From contig NZ_CP060394.1 of NCBI RefSeq assembly GCF_014274465.1, positions 124,001-188,000 of the forward strand: a DNA stretch of 64,000 nt. The letters run 5' to 3'. The notes under the pieces are model-generated. The model saw only the letters and a program-made list of their open reading frames with translations. It did not search any database and was not told where the DNA came from. Shown here one piece after another: positions 37,201-45,462 of the stretch. The stretch comes from Alloacidobacterium dinghuense. Lineage in GTDB: Bacteria; Acidobacteriota; Terriglobia; Terriglobales; Acidobacteriaceae. A program made the translations under genes and the position numbers. The stretch's first letter is position 1; each line of letters begins with the position of its first letter.

Positions 37201-38722
37201 CGGCAGTGTTCGATATGCCAGTCACAGTAGCGGTGAATTGCTGTGTTTTGCCGATCACGATTGTTGCCGCTATCGGAGACACGCTGACCCCGACTGGAGG
37301 CAGAATCGTCACGCTGGCTGAGGCGGTCTTTGTTGGATCAGCGTTCGACTTCACCGTTACAGTGACCAGCGCCGGGCTTGGCAGCGTACCAGGCGCCGTA
37401 TAGAGTCCACTCGACGAGATGGCGCCGCAAGCAGCACCTGTGCAGCCGCTTCCAGTGACGCTCCACGTGACGGATGTATCGGAGGTGTTTTTGACGGTAG
37501 CGGTAAATTGTTCCGTCTTACCTGCGATGACTTGCGCTGTCGTCGGGCTGATCGATATTGAGACCCCTGGGAGGATGGTGACGGCGGCAGAGGCGGATTT
37601 TGAGGAATCAGCGACGGAGGTCGCTGTGACGGTTACCAGTGCGGGCGAAGGAACGCTGGAAGGCGCGGTGTAGAGTCCGCTGGACGAAACGGTACCACAC
37701 GAGCTTCCAGTGCAACCGCTGCCGCCAACACTCCAGGTAACAGCTGTATTGGCGGCGTTGGTTACTGTGGCAGTGAATTCCTGCGTCTTACTCACGACCA
37801 CCTGCGCGCTGGTGGGTGAAATAGATACGGCGACTGGCGGGAGGATGGTCACGGATGCTGCGGCGGACTTGGTGGAATCCGCAACTGAAGTAGCGGTGAC
37901 TGTGACCTGTGCGGGACTCGGGACAGTTGATGGAGCGGTATAGAGTCCGCTGCTCGAAACGGTACCGCATGCTGCGCCCGAACAGCCGGAACCGCTCACC
38001 GACCATGTGACCGCAGTATTTGATGTATTCGATACGGTGGCAGTGAATTGCTGTGTCTTGGCTGCGACCACCTGAGTGGCGGTGGGCGAGATGCTGACGG
38101 ACACGGGTTTGATTACGGTTACCGTGGCTGAGCCAGACTTCAAAGGATTCGCAACCGATGTTGCGGTTACCGTGACAGTTGCTGGACTTGGGACTGTGGC
38201 GGGAGCCAGGTACTCACCAGTGGACGATATTGATCCGCAAGACGCTCCAGAGCAGCCACTACCGGATAAGGTCCAAGTGACATTGGTATTGGAAGAGCCA
38301 GTAACATCGGCGGTGAAAAGCTGCTGCTGGCCGGTGACGACATTCGCAGCCAGCGGATTGACGGAGACATTGACATTGAACGCGGTCCCAACAAAAACAC
38401 TTGCGCTTGCGGATTTCGTGAGGTCGGCGAGAGATGTTGCGGTGACGACAACGATTGGAGGGGTAGGCGCGGTTTGCGGCGCGATATATACTCCGAGCGA
38501 CGTGATCTGACCGCAGGTGATGCCGCTGCATCCCGAGCCGGAAAGGCTCCAGTTCACGACTGAATTGGTGGTTCCTGAAACGGTCGCAAGGAACTGCAGT
38601 TGGCCACCGGGTACGACTTCGCCTGGGTTTGGAGAGATCGATACGGAAACTTGAGCAAAGGCGGCAGTGCAGAAGACTGCAAGAAAAAGTGAGAGCCAAG
38701 CGATCCTGAACCAGCGCTTCAT
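34280..38722 (-). CDS. Secreted protein with eleven tandem Ig-like repeats
   Basis: 1480 residues from ATG 38722, chosen because it opens directly with a signal peptide (MKRWFRIAWLSLFLAVFCTA). ATG 38755 is an alternative. Eleven ~88-90-residue repeats follow. Each has an Ig/BIG-like pattern: SISPT..QV, then FTATV..TSNTAVTWSV, then a C-x(4)-C loop (GSGCSGAACG), then GLYTAP, then VTVTATS.AD..KSAS. From ~residue 990 to the end are several repeats of another beta-rich unit (G.Y.F..G.D..G.....GSF.ADG.GN) with GRGT motifs. No sortase, PEP-CTERM or TM anchor is seen. The likely role is surface or extracellular adhesion or matrix. Cys pairs in each repeat probably form disulfides. Function is inferred. 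Confidence 0.82.
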   Translation of the reverse strand: MKRWFRIAWLSLFLAVFCTAAFAQVSVSISPNPGEVVPGGQLQFLATVSGTTNSVVNWSLSGSGCSGITCGQITSLGVYIAPQTAPTPPIVVVTATSLADLTKSASASVFVGTAFNVNVSVNPLAANVVTGQQQLFTADVTGSSNTNVTWTLSGSGCSGASCGSISSTGEYLAPATVPSPATVTVTATSVANPLKSGSATVTVIKPVSVSISPTATQVVAAKTQQFTATVSNTSNTAVTWSVSGSGCSGAACGTVSSSGLYTAPSTVPSPAQVTVTATSVADSTKSAAASVTILPPVAVSISPTSAQVVVSKTQEFTATVTNAANTAVTWSVGGSGCTGSSCGTVSSSGLYTAPSSVPSPALVTVTATSVADSSKSASAAVTILPGVSISISPTTAQVIAGKTEQFTATVKNTSDTSVTWSVTGSGCTGAACGAISSSGLYTAPGTLPSPALVTVTVKSNADPTKTASASVTILPPVGVSVSPIAATIVIGKTQQFTATVTGISNTAVTWSLKGSGCSGATCGTISTTGLYTAPAAVPNPPTVTVTATSQADTTKSASATVTVTLPVSVTISPTSASVFAGDTKQFTASVANTSNTAVTWTVKGSGCSGAACGTISTTGLYTAPATPPSPASVTVTATSNADNTKSASAVVTLVPGVVIKVSPTTAQVIAGKTQQFTATVTGNSNTSVAWSVSGIGCTGATCGTITSTGLYTAPAAQPTPPQVTVTATSSADLAKSASVSVTILPPVVIKVSPTTVQLAINKSQLFTATVTGGTSNTAVTWSVSGTGCTGTACGTVSSVGLYTAPATVPTPAQVSVKATSVADSTKTATAVVTILPTIAVSVSPAKVQVAVGTKQQFTATVTGTSNPSVNWTLSGSGCGSGACGTLSSTGLYTAPATVPASPQITITATSTVDATKSDSASVTIIHPLNITVTPPNALVALKSQQQFFANIIGSLNTAVTWSVTGAGCSGAQCGTISASGLYTAPASLPSPATITVTAASQAAPSQTASATIILVATNNAKFDGQYAFQFKGFDNNGAYQVTGSFIADGDGNLTSGIEDVNTASGVTPDTSFTGTYQVGGDGRGTMTIVDSLGTSTYQFVLDLLANKGRFIEFDNSGTRGSGVIERQDPTAFSTTALSGSYAINLTGMDVKGKRIGAVGQLFLRSGFIPLGSLDVNDGGVVSPTYGPFNGDYLVLSNGRNGRGTLELNIPGFEGGSFKFALYVVSANEFFIVSIDQLSTSNPLFSGPAEMQTGLPFAPASFTGTTVFNLSGNNGTTTQDIIGQLAFNGPEGLLVTFDQNNGGAITTGIVLTGASSVQITGRGTLNLDNNNGSSTVWVFYAIAPDRAFLLDETTNFVMDGDLEPQTIQPPIVNTDALGTYLLGSGEAVSFTSPLESGTAAFNGKGNATGTIDTSTTSSQTPNQSLLGTYSLSTSLNNGRGTLTLTSPSASTTALWVVSNSEVVGMSLDPSATQPTILHFEQ
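35680..38655 (-). repeat. In-gene tandem repeat, 11 units of ~265-270 bp
   Basis: The DNA encoding the Ig-like array repeats with a period of about 270 bp. Central units (3-8) are the most similar at protein level and the first two and last two the most diverged, as expected when copy number changes by recombination in the middle of an array. Because of the repetition, the opposite strand also carries periodic open frames. Confidence 0.8.
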
Positions 38723-39061
38723 GTGCACCCGCTTCAACACATTTGTTGCAGTCATTGCGTGTCGTGAGGACAACCGGGGCCGGGAAAACGAGTCTAAGAC
38801 TCGGGTTGAATTCCATCATGAAGAATGGGCGGGGTGCAATTGTGCAATTGGCTTAGTCCGATGGGTGAGCCATTGATCCCATTGCTTGCGCTTAGAGAAG
38901 AGTCACGATCTTTCAGTCCCTTTTTGTTGCGAACGACGAACGATTTCTTGATTGGGTGGACTTTCTTAACGCTCTGCCGGACCAATTCGAGGCGGTAAGG
39001 GAGCGGATGTCAGACCTGCGGATAAATCCGGTCGGCTATATATAGAGGGAGTACTTTGCCA
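38723..39061. promoter_or_regulatory. 339-bp divergent intergenic region
   Basis: It lies between the minus-strand Ig-repeat gene and the plus-strand hydrolase gene and must hold both promoters. Two adjacent copies of the palindrome CAATTG (38837-38842 and 38845-38850) form CAATTGTGCAATTG, a possible operator. TATATATAG at 39037-39045 is -10-like for the hydrolase gene, although close to its ribosome site (GAGGGAG, 39045-39051). No gene is supported here. Confidence 0.35.
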
Positions 39062-40255
39062 ATGGTTAGAGATTTAACTTCAAGGAGCGATCGTCGGATG
39101 AGGCGTGCTCAGTTCCTGCAGTTAGCAAAATATTGGGTCAGGCAGCAATGCATTGTGGCAGTTGTTTTTTGCGTGTCCGGGATTTTCGCGTTTCTGGCAA
39201 CTGTCCGAATCGCTTATGCGCAGGATTCTTCCGCGTGGTCTGCACCGCAGGAAGGAGATTATGTCGCGAAGGACTTTCATTTCAAAGATGGGTCGGCGCT
39301 GCCCGAGTTGCGCTTGCACTACATAATTCTGGGCAAACCGCACCGCGACGGGAGTGGTCATGTCGACAATGCAGTGCTCATTTTGCATGGTACGGGCGGA
39401 GCGGGCACGCAGTTCCTTGTTCCGCGATTCGCCGGGGTTCTGTTTGTTCCCGGCGGCCTGCTGGATGCGCAGAAGTATTTCATCATTCTTCCTGACGATA
39501 TCGGTCACGGGAAGTCGTCGAAGCCGAGTGACGGGTTGCATGCGCGCTTTCCAAAATATGACTATGACGACATGGTGCTCGGTGAACATCTTGTTGTTAC
39601 GCAAGCGCTGGGCGTCGATCATCTGCGGCTGATTATGGGTACTTCGATGGGGTGCATGCACTCCTGGGTCTGGGGAGAAACGTATCCCGGATTTGCGGAT
39701 GCTCTGATGCCGCTGGCATGTATGCCAGTCCCGATTGCCGGACGGAATCGCATGACGCGAGAAATGGCCATGGATGCGATTACCAGCGATCCGAAATGGC
39801 AAGGCGGGGAATACAAGACAGAGCCAGAGCAGGGATTGAAGACCGCGATCGATATTCTCCTGATCATGGGGTCTTCGCCACTGCAGATGCAGAAGCTCTA
39901 CCCGACGCGAGATGCGGCGGATGAGTATCTGAAGAAAGCCTATGCGAACTATCTGAGCACGCTCGACGCCAACGATTTTCTTTATCAATTTGCGTCGTCG
40001 CGTAATTATGATCCTTCACCGAATCTCGAGAAAATCTCGGTTCCAGTGATGGCGATAAATTCTGCCGACGATTTTGTCAATCCGCCGGAACTTGACATCA
40101 TGCCCAAAGAGATTCGCCGCGTGCCTCGCGGCAGGTTCGTTCTGCTGCCTATTACTGACGCAACACGAGGTCACGGCACGCATACGCTTCCGGCAATTTG
40201 GGGCCAATATCTGGCAGAGTTGTTGAAGGAGTCTGAGCCTGCAACCGCGCATTAG
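39062..40255 (+). CDS. Exported alpha/beta-hydrolase (homoserine acetyltransferase-like fold)
   Basis: 397 residues from ATG 39062 (GAGGGAG 10 bases upstream). A long basic N-terminus leads into a hydrophobic signal or anchor (VAVVFCVSGIFAFLATVRIA). The fold is the MetX-like alpha/beta-hydrolase: oxyanion loop LILHGTGGAG, nucleophile S195 in MGTSMGCMHSW, acid in INSADDFVNPPE, and His in RGHGTHTLP. MetX itself is cytoplasmic, so an exported esterase or lipase-like enzyme is more likely than homoserine acylation. It is monocistronic and convergent with the GH3 gene 30 bp away. Confidence 0.8.
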   Translation: MVRDLTSRSDRRMRRAQFLQLAKYWVRQQCIVAVVFCVSGIFAFLATVRIAYAQDSSAWSAPQEGDYVAKDFHFKDGSALPELRLHYIILGKPHRDGSGHVDNAVLILHGTGGAGTQFLVPRFAGVLFVPGGLLDAQKYFIILPDDIGHGKSSKPSDGLHARFPKYDYDDMVLGEHLVVTQALGVDHLRLIMGTSMGCMHSWVWGETYPGFADALMPLACMPVPIAGRNRMTREMAMDAITSDPKWQGGEYKTEPEQGLKTAIDILLIMGSSPLQMQKLYPTRDAADEYLKKAYANYLSTLDANDFLYQFASSRNYDPSPNLEKISVPVMAINSADDFVNPPELDIMPKEIRRVPRGRFVLLPITDATRGHGTHTLPAIWGQYLAELLKESEPATAH

Positions 40256-40285
40256 CATTCGCAGACTCAGGTGTCTCATTTTGCG

Positions 40286-42664
40286 TCATGGTGTTACGTT
40301 GAAGTCTGCTTCGTCTGAGGAGAGGGAACTGCCGCCAATCCATACGGTGTAGTGTGTTGGTTCAATGACGGCGTTGCTTTCCGCATTGTAAAAGGAGAGT
40401 TCCGGAAAGCCCAGATCGAAAGTTACCTCTTTGGATTCGCCCGGTTTGAGCGTGATTCTGCTGAAGCCCTGAAGACTGCGTATCGGCTGCTCGACGCTTG
40501 CACCGAGATTGCGAACATAGCATTGCGCGATCTCAGTAGCTGTGCGGTTTCCTCTATTTGTCACTGTCGCGGTTGCAGTTATGACCTTCTTCGCGCTTTC
40601 ACGATTGGCTTCGCGCAGCGGAACAGTCGGCCGCGACAACGCGACTTTTCCGTATGAGAATTTTGTGTAGCTGAGACCGAACCCGAATGGAAAGAGCGCA
40701 TCATTGGGCACGTCGATATAGCGGGAGACGAAGCGGGAGTCGGGACCGGGAGGCTTGGTGAGATCCGCGTGAAACGGAGGGCGTCCGGTGGGGAATTGGT
40801 TGTAGTAAAGCGGCTCCTGACCTACTGCACGCGGGAAGCTCATGGGCAGCTTGCCGCTGGGAGAGACATCGCCGTAGAGCACGTCGGCGATGGCAGAGCC
40901 GGCTTCGGTTCCGGGAAACCAGACTTCGATGATGGCGGTAACATGCTGCGCGGCCCAGTCCAGCACGAGCGGGCGTCCTGAGAAGACCAGCAGCACGATG
41001 GGCTTGTTGGTGGCGGCCACTGCTTCGAGAAGTTTCTCCTGATTTCCGGGAAGATCGAGATATGCGCGTGATCCGGCTTCGCCGCTCATCGCACCGGATT
41101 CGCCCAGCGCCAGCACGGCGACATCTGCCTGTTCCGCAGCGTGCACGGCTTCGGCGAATCCATCCTCTGATGTTCCGGTGATTTCTGTGCCTTTGGCGTA
41201 TGTCACCGATCCGCCGTATTGTTTTGCCCGGGCGTCGAGTGCGCTCCTAATTGTGACAACGTCCGCCAGTTGTGGGCCGCCGCTCCAAGAGCCCATCATT
41301 TCGCCGGGGTTGTCAGCAAGCGGGCCGATGAGAGCAATCTTTCTGGCATCGGTGGAGAAGGGAAGTACCGATTGGCTCTGGCCGGCGGAGTCATTCTTGA
41401 GCAGCACGAGGGATTCTTCCGCTGCTTTTCGCACTAGAGGACGGTGCTCCGGGACGGCGGCCGTGACTTCTGTTCCGCGCGCGTAGGGATGTTCGAAGAG
41501 GCCGAGTGCGAACTTTACGCGAAGCACCCGGCGCACCGATTCATCGACGACACTCATCGGGACCTGTCCGGAGCTGATAAGTTCCGGCAGTTTTGTGTCG
41601 TAGAAGTGCGACATCATGTCGATATCGACGCCAGCGAGAAGCGCTTTGCGGGTTGCTGTTGCCGCGTCGAGGGCGATGCCGTGATTGACCAGCTCCATGA
41701 CCGCTGTGTAGTCGCTGACCACGAGGCCGTTGAAGCCCCACTCATCGCGGAGAATGTTCTGCATGAGGAAGCGATTGGCGGTGGCCGGCGTGCCGTTGAG
41801 AGCATTGAAGGCGCTCATAACGGTGGCTGCGCCCGCGTCGATGGCGGCTTTGTAGGGCGGCAAGTAGATTTGGCGCAGGCGAATCTCGGACATGTCCGTC
41901 GTGTTGTATTCGCGGCCCGCCTCGGCGGCTCCATACGCAGCGAAGTGCTTTACGCATGCGGCGACGCTGTCGGGATTGGAGAGACTGGTACCTTGGTAAC
42001 CGAGCACATAGGCTCGCGCCATGGCAGCGCCAAGGTACGGATCTTCACCTGCGCCTTCAGTGGTGCGGCCCCAGCGCGCATCGCGGGAGATGTCTACCAT
42101 GGGAGAGTAGAACCAGCGTATGCCTGCGGTTGTAGACTCTTCGGCTGACATGCGCGCGAGGGATTGAACGAGATCAGGGTCGAAAGTGGCTGCGAGGCCG
42201 ATGGGTTGGGGATAGATGGTGCGATAGCCGTGAATGATGTCGGCGCCAAATAGCAGCGGGATGTGAAGGCGGCTCTTATCGACTGCCGCATGCTGGAAGG
42301 CGTTCGTGCGCTCGGCCCCGACGGTATTGAGCATCGAGCCGAGCCTTCCGCTGGAAGCCAGATCCATTGAGTTCACGTTATTGTTCGCTTCCGGATTCGC
42401 GGCAATCTGTGTGGGACTTGTGGCAGATTGATAGCCGCTGTCGTTGTACTGCACGAGTTGGCCAATCTTTTCTTCGAGGGTCATTTGCTTCAGGAGATCG
42501 TTGACCCGTCGTTCGATGGCGGGAGTGGCAAGCTGCGGGCTCGATGGTGCGGGCCGTTGCTGTGCGATTGCTGTCGGCAATAAAGCGAGGCTGAGTCCGA
42601 AAACTGCAAGTGTTCGGGTTGCGGCCCGTGATGCGGAGGCGAAGTGAAGTGCTTTGAGAGCCAA
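40286..42664 (-). CDS. Exported GH3 beta-glucosidase/xylosidase (BglX-like)
   Basis: 792 residues starting at TTG 42664, supported by AGGGGA 6 bases upstream and by a signal peptide directly following (AVFGLSLALLPTAIAQQ). The upstream frame would overlap the LacI gene by ~100 bp. The GH3 N-terminal barrel includes GRLGSMLN, LLFGADIIHGYRTIYPQPIG and ACVKHFAAYGA; the nucleophile is D318 in LVVSDYTAV. The C-terminal sandwich and fibronectin-III-like domain are present. It releases terminal beta-linked glucose or xylose from oligosaccharides in the periplasm. It is third in an operon after GH39 and LacI, beginning one base after the LacI stop. Confidence 0.93.
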   Translation of the reverse strand: MALKALHFASASRAATRTLAVFGLSLALLPTAIAQQRPAPSSPQLATPAIERRVNDLLKQMTLEEKIGQLVQYNDSGYQSATSPTQIAANPEANNNVNSMDLASSGRLGSMLNTVGAERTNAFQHAAVDKSRLHIPLLFGADIIHGYRTIYPQPIGLAATFDPDLVQSLARMSAEESTTAGIRWFYSPMVDISRDARWGRTTEGAGEDPYLGAAMARAYVLGYQGTSLSNPDSVAACVKHFAAYGAAEAGREYNTTDMSEIRLRQIYLPPYKAAIDAGAATVMSAFNALNGTPATANRFLMQNILRDEWGFNGLVVSDYTAVMELVNHGIALDAATATRKALLAGVDIDMMSHFYDTKLPELISSGQVPMSVVDESVRRVLRVKFALGLFEHPYARGTEVTAAVPEHRPLVRKAAEESLVLLKNDSAGQSQSVLPFSTDARKIALIGPLADNPGEMMGSWSGGPQLADVVTIRSALDARAKQYGGSVTYAKGTEITGTSEDGFAEAVHAAEQADVAVLALGESGAMSGEAGSRAYLDLPGNQEKLLEAVAATNKPIVLLVFSGRPLVLDWAAQHVTAIIEVWFPGTEAGSAIADVLYGDVSPSGKLPMSFPRAVGQEPLYYNQFPTGRPPFHADLTKPPGPDSRFVSRYIDVPNDALFPFGFGLSYTKFSYGKVALSRPTVPLREANRESAKKVITATATVTNRGNRTATEIAQCYVRNLGASVEQPIRSLQGFSRITLKPGESKEVTFDLGFPELSFYNAESNAVIEPTHYTVWIGGSSLSSDEADFNVTP

Positions 42665-42665
42665 C

Positions 42666-43781
42666 TTAGTTCCCCTGTAGATTGGATTCTTTGTGTGGAT
42701 GCGCGGAGTCGCTGAAAGCGGCTTCGCTTGCTTGCGGAGCCCAGGCGGTTGATTGGCGTTCGACAAACGTCGGCAGAAGGCGGATAGGGTGCGTCGACCA
42801 GTCCTGTTTCTCGGTGTGAATCATTTGCAGCAGAGTGCTCGCGGCGACGCGGCCCATCTCCTGCAAAGGCTGCCGCACGGTGGTGAGAGGAGGATTGTTT
42901 GTCGCTGCGCTCAAGATGTCGTCGAAACCGACGACGGACACCTGTGCGGGCACTTGTATTCCTGCTTCGCGGAGAACCGTGATGGCGCCGATTGCAGCGA
43001 GGTCGTTGAAGGCAAAGATGGCAGTGAAACGAACGTCCCGTTCGAGCAGCGCGATTGTTGCCGTTCTGCCTGGCTCGGTGCCGAGTCCATGATCTTCCAA
43101 TTGAATCACCAGGCGTGGGTTGATCTCGATTCCAAGTTCGGCGGCTACTTTGCAGATTGCGCGCCAGCGCGCGAGCGTGTCAGAGCTGAAGCTTTGGCCC
43201 TTGATGAACGCGATCTCGCGGTGTTGCAGGCGAGTGAGGTGATCGAGAGCATAACGCGCGGCGAGCAGATGATCGAGCTCAATATTTACCACTGATGGAC
43301 GATGATGGTGATCGGACACTGCGACGACCGGTATTGGCAGATCTTCTTCGATTGTGGAGTCTACGGCGATGATTCCGTCGACAGCACGCGAGAGCAACAG
43401 GGAAGGATATTCGCGCAGAAGGTCAGTGCGATGCCGGTGGCTCACGACGAAGTAGAAGAATCCGGAAAGAAGCAGAACTTCTTCAATGCCTCCCAGAACA
43501 GCAGTGGAGTAGCCTTCGCTGATTTCGGGAACCATTACGCCTACAGTTTTGCTTCGCTTACTGCGAAGGCTTCGCGCCAGAACGTTCGCCTTGTAGTTAA
43601 GCTTCGCGGCAGCGGCGAGAACACGCTGCTCCGTTTCGGACGAAATGCGGTGGTTCTTAGCTGATCCGCTTAGCACGCGAGAGACGGTGGTTTGTGAGAG
43701 CCCGAGATGGCGAGCGAGTTCCTTGAGATCGGGCCGAGTGACGATTCTATCCGAAGTAGTCTTACTATCCTTCGAAGTCAT
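42666..43781 (-). CDS. LacI-family transcriptional regulator
   Basis: 371 residues from ATG 43781 (GGG run just upstream); ATG 43805 gives eight more residues. The helix-turn-helix is DLKELARHLGLSQTTVSRVL, followed by the hinge and a periplasmic-binding-like effector domain (VGVMVPEISEGYSTAVLGGI through VSVVGFDDILSAATNNPPLT). It sits between GH39 (ends 43812) and GH3 (starts 42664) in one operon, so it most likely controls these genes and perhaps the adjacent TonB receptor in response to a beta-xylo- or gluco-oligosaccharide. Confidence 0.9.
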   Translation of the reverse strand: MTSKDSKTTSDRIVTRPDLKELARHLGLSQTTVSRVLSGSAKNHRISSETEQRVLAAAAKLNYKANVLARSLRSKRSKTVGVMVPEISEGYSTAVLGGIEEVLLLSGFFYFVVSHRHRTDLLREYPSLLLSRAVDGIIAVDSTIEEDLPIPVVAVSDHHHRPSVVNIELDHLLAARYALDHLTRLQHREIAFIKGQSFSSDTLARWRAICKVAAELGIEINPRLVIQLEDHGLGTEPGRTATIALLERDVRFTAIFAFNDLAAIGAITVLREAGIQVPAQVSVVGFDDILSAATNNPPLTTVRQPLQEMGRVAASTLLQMIHTEKQDWSTHPIRLLPTFVERQSTAWAPQASEAAFSDSAHPHKESNLQGN

Positions 43782-43811
43782 GCCGCCCTTTCGAGCCTGC
43801 CGCATCGCTAG

Positions 43812-45329
43812 TTATTTGCTCCGCTTTGGTTCTAATCCGACTTCGATAAGCAATAGCGCATTGCTGTCGAGCTTCAGGTTCAGCGTGCCGTCGGTGAGGG
43901 TAAGGTGTTCCGGCGCGCCGAGCGCTGTTTGCTTGTTCATCTGTTCTACCTGAGCTTCGGTAGGATCGAGCGGACTGCCGATCGCTTTATACGCTGCGAG
44001 CGTATTTCCGTGCGTATTGTCAACGCGGCTGATGGAGACAACTGCGTTTGTTGGCACTCCTTGGAGGACGAGCTGGATGTCCTTTTCGCTTCCCGTCTTG
44101 TCGGGATCGACCAGATTCCACAGTGCAATTGCAAGACTTCCGTCCTGACGTTTTGTCGCAATGACATTTGTAGAAGGATTGGCGATGCGTTGATCTCCCA
44201 GATGGTGAAGCAGCGCGAATGCGTAATAGCTGGGTTTGTTTATGCCTCCCTTTGCGCGCAGCCCGAATTGTCCTTCAAACGGTTTCGGAATCGGGCCTCC
44301 CTCTTCGAAGACGTCGGAGAACGTCCAGAAGGACATCATGTCGACGACGCCATCGCATTCGCGGATAGTGTTTGCCAGACCTGTTCCGACAAAGGAGGTA
44401 TCGCGCGATTCATTCATGCCCTGGACATTCCATTCGGTCCAGAAGAGGGGCAGATGAGGCATGGCTGAGGCTTGAATCTGCTTTCTTACTTTTTCAATGG
44501 CGCGGCAGACGCGATCATCCATCGGGATGTCTTCGTTGGTTCCGAAGAGATTCTCGACGGTGTCGTCTGCATAGCCGTGGCTGGAGACGAAGTCAACAGG
44601 TACGTGATTGTCGGCGGCATATTTCAGGAAGTCGTCTACCCAGGATGCTGCGGCGGTGGCGGGTCCTCCTACGCGAAGACGCGGGCTTACAGACTTCAAA
44701 TCGCGCGCGGTGTGAGCGTAGAGGTCGAAATAGCTTTGTTTGCGCGGGATGCCATTCCAGAAATCAATGTTGGGCTCATTCCAAACTTCGAAGTACCACT
44801 GCGAAACTTCATCGATGCCGTAACGGTCGACGAGATGCTGTGCGAAGTGTGTTATCAGAGCATCCCAGGCTTCCATGCTTTTCGGAGGAGAAACATTCTG
44901 CTTGTACCAGAAGGGGTGCAGCGCATCGGGATTAAAGGCGAGCTTCTTGGGCATGAAGCTGATCTCGACGACAGGGCGCACGCCGTTTTTCAGCAGGCCA
45001 TCGTAGATCTGGTCGACGTAGGAGAAGTTGTAAACCGGATTGCCATGTTCATCTTCGTTGTAGACGCCGTTCTCATCATGAAGAATGGCATGGAAGCGCA
45101 CATAGCGGAAATCGGTGGCCTGCTTTACCGCGCGCAGGTCGTTGCGGTAGCTCTCACGCAGCGTAAGGTTGGCGCGGCCGGAGCCGAACATCTGCTCCCA
45201 GAAGTGCGGGAAGGGCGTCGTCTGCGCCTGTGCGTTGATTTCTATTTTTTCCTGGGCGAATAGGGGCTGGCTCGATGTCAGCAGTGCCGCGAGAACCAAA
45301 CCGATGCAGAAGGAATCTTTCAATCGCAA
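43812..45329 (-). CDS. Exported GH39 beta-xylosidase-like glycosidase
   Basis: 505 residues with a signal peptide (GLVLAALLTSSQPLFAQ). It is a (beta/alpha)8 clan-A glycosidase of family 39: acid/base E185 in FEVWNEPNIDFW and nucleophile E299 in LPLFWTEWN, after RYVRFHAILHDENGVY near the N-terminus. A C-terminal beta-sandwich completes the usual length. It probably removes xylose or related sugars from short oligosaccharides in the periplasm. It is first in the operon with LacI and GH3. A palindrome (CCTCTAGAGG, 45339-45348) lies in its leader. Confidence 0.9.
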   Translation of the reverse strand: MRLKDSFCIGLVLAALLTSSQPLFAQEKIEINAQAQTTPFPHFWEQMFGSGRANLTLRESYRNDLRAVKQATDFRYVRFHAILHDENGVYNEDEHGNPVYNFSYVDQIYDGLLKNGVRPVVEISFMPKKLAFNPDALHPFWYKQNVSPPKSMEAWDALITHFAQHLVDRYGIDEVSQWYFEVWNEPNIDFWNGIPRKQSYFDLYAHTARDLKSVSPRLRVGGPATAAASWVDDFLKYAADNHVPVDFVSSHGYADDTVENLFGTNEDIPMDDRVCRAIEKVRKQIQASAMPHLPLFWTEWNVQGMNESRDTSFVGTGLANTIRECDGVVDMMSFWTFSDVFEEGGPIPKPFEGQFGLRAKGGINKPSYYAFALLHHLGDQRIANPSTNVIATKRQDGSLAIALWNLVDPDKTGSEKDIQLVLQGVPTNAVVSISRVDNTHGNTLAAYKAIGSPLDPTEAQVEQMNKQTALGAPEHLTLTDGTLNLKLDSNALLLIEVGLEPKRSK

Positions 45330-45410
45330 AGGGGAACTCCTCTAGAGGTACGGAAGTCTGGTTGCGAACTCACTTGCAGCGCGTAGATTGCGTTGCTCTA
45401 TTTCCGAATG

Positions 45411-45447
45411 AAGAAAAGAGGGTACGCCTGCACGCGGGCGCACCCTC
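45411..45447 (-). terminator. Terminator of the TonB receptor gene
   Basis: The stem GAGGGT.CGCC (45418-45428) pairs with GGCG.ACCCTC (45437-45447) with one mismatch. On the minus strand it is followed by CTCTTTTCTTC. It starts 15 bp after the stop at 45463 and separates the receptor from the GH39 operon. Confidence 0.75.
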
Positions 45448-45462
45448 GCAGGGAGGCGGAAG

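Noticed and set aside
36057-38510. Series of plus-strand open frames across the Ig-repeat gene
   Set aside because: They repeat with the same ~270-bp period as the sense repeats, so they are a by-product of the array.
35680-38655. CRISPR-like array
   Set aside because: The repeats are ~270 bp, in frame and coding. No short direct repeats with unique spacers and no cas genes.
39062-40255. Homoserine O-acetyltransferase MetX
   Set aside because: It has an N-terminal export signal or anchor and no methionine genes nearby, so only the fold is claimed.
41444-42148. 234-codon plus-strand frame over the GH3 gene
   Set aside because: Antisense shadow of a well-conserved glycosidase.
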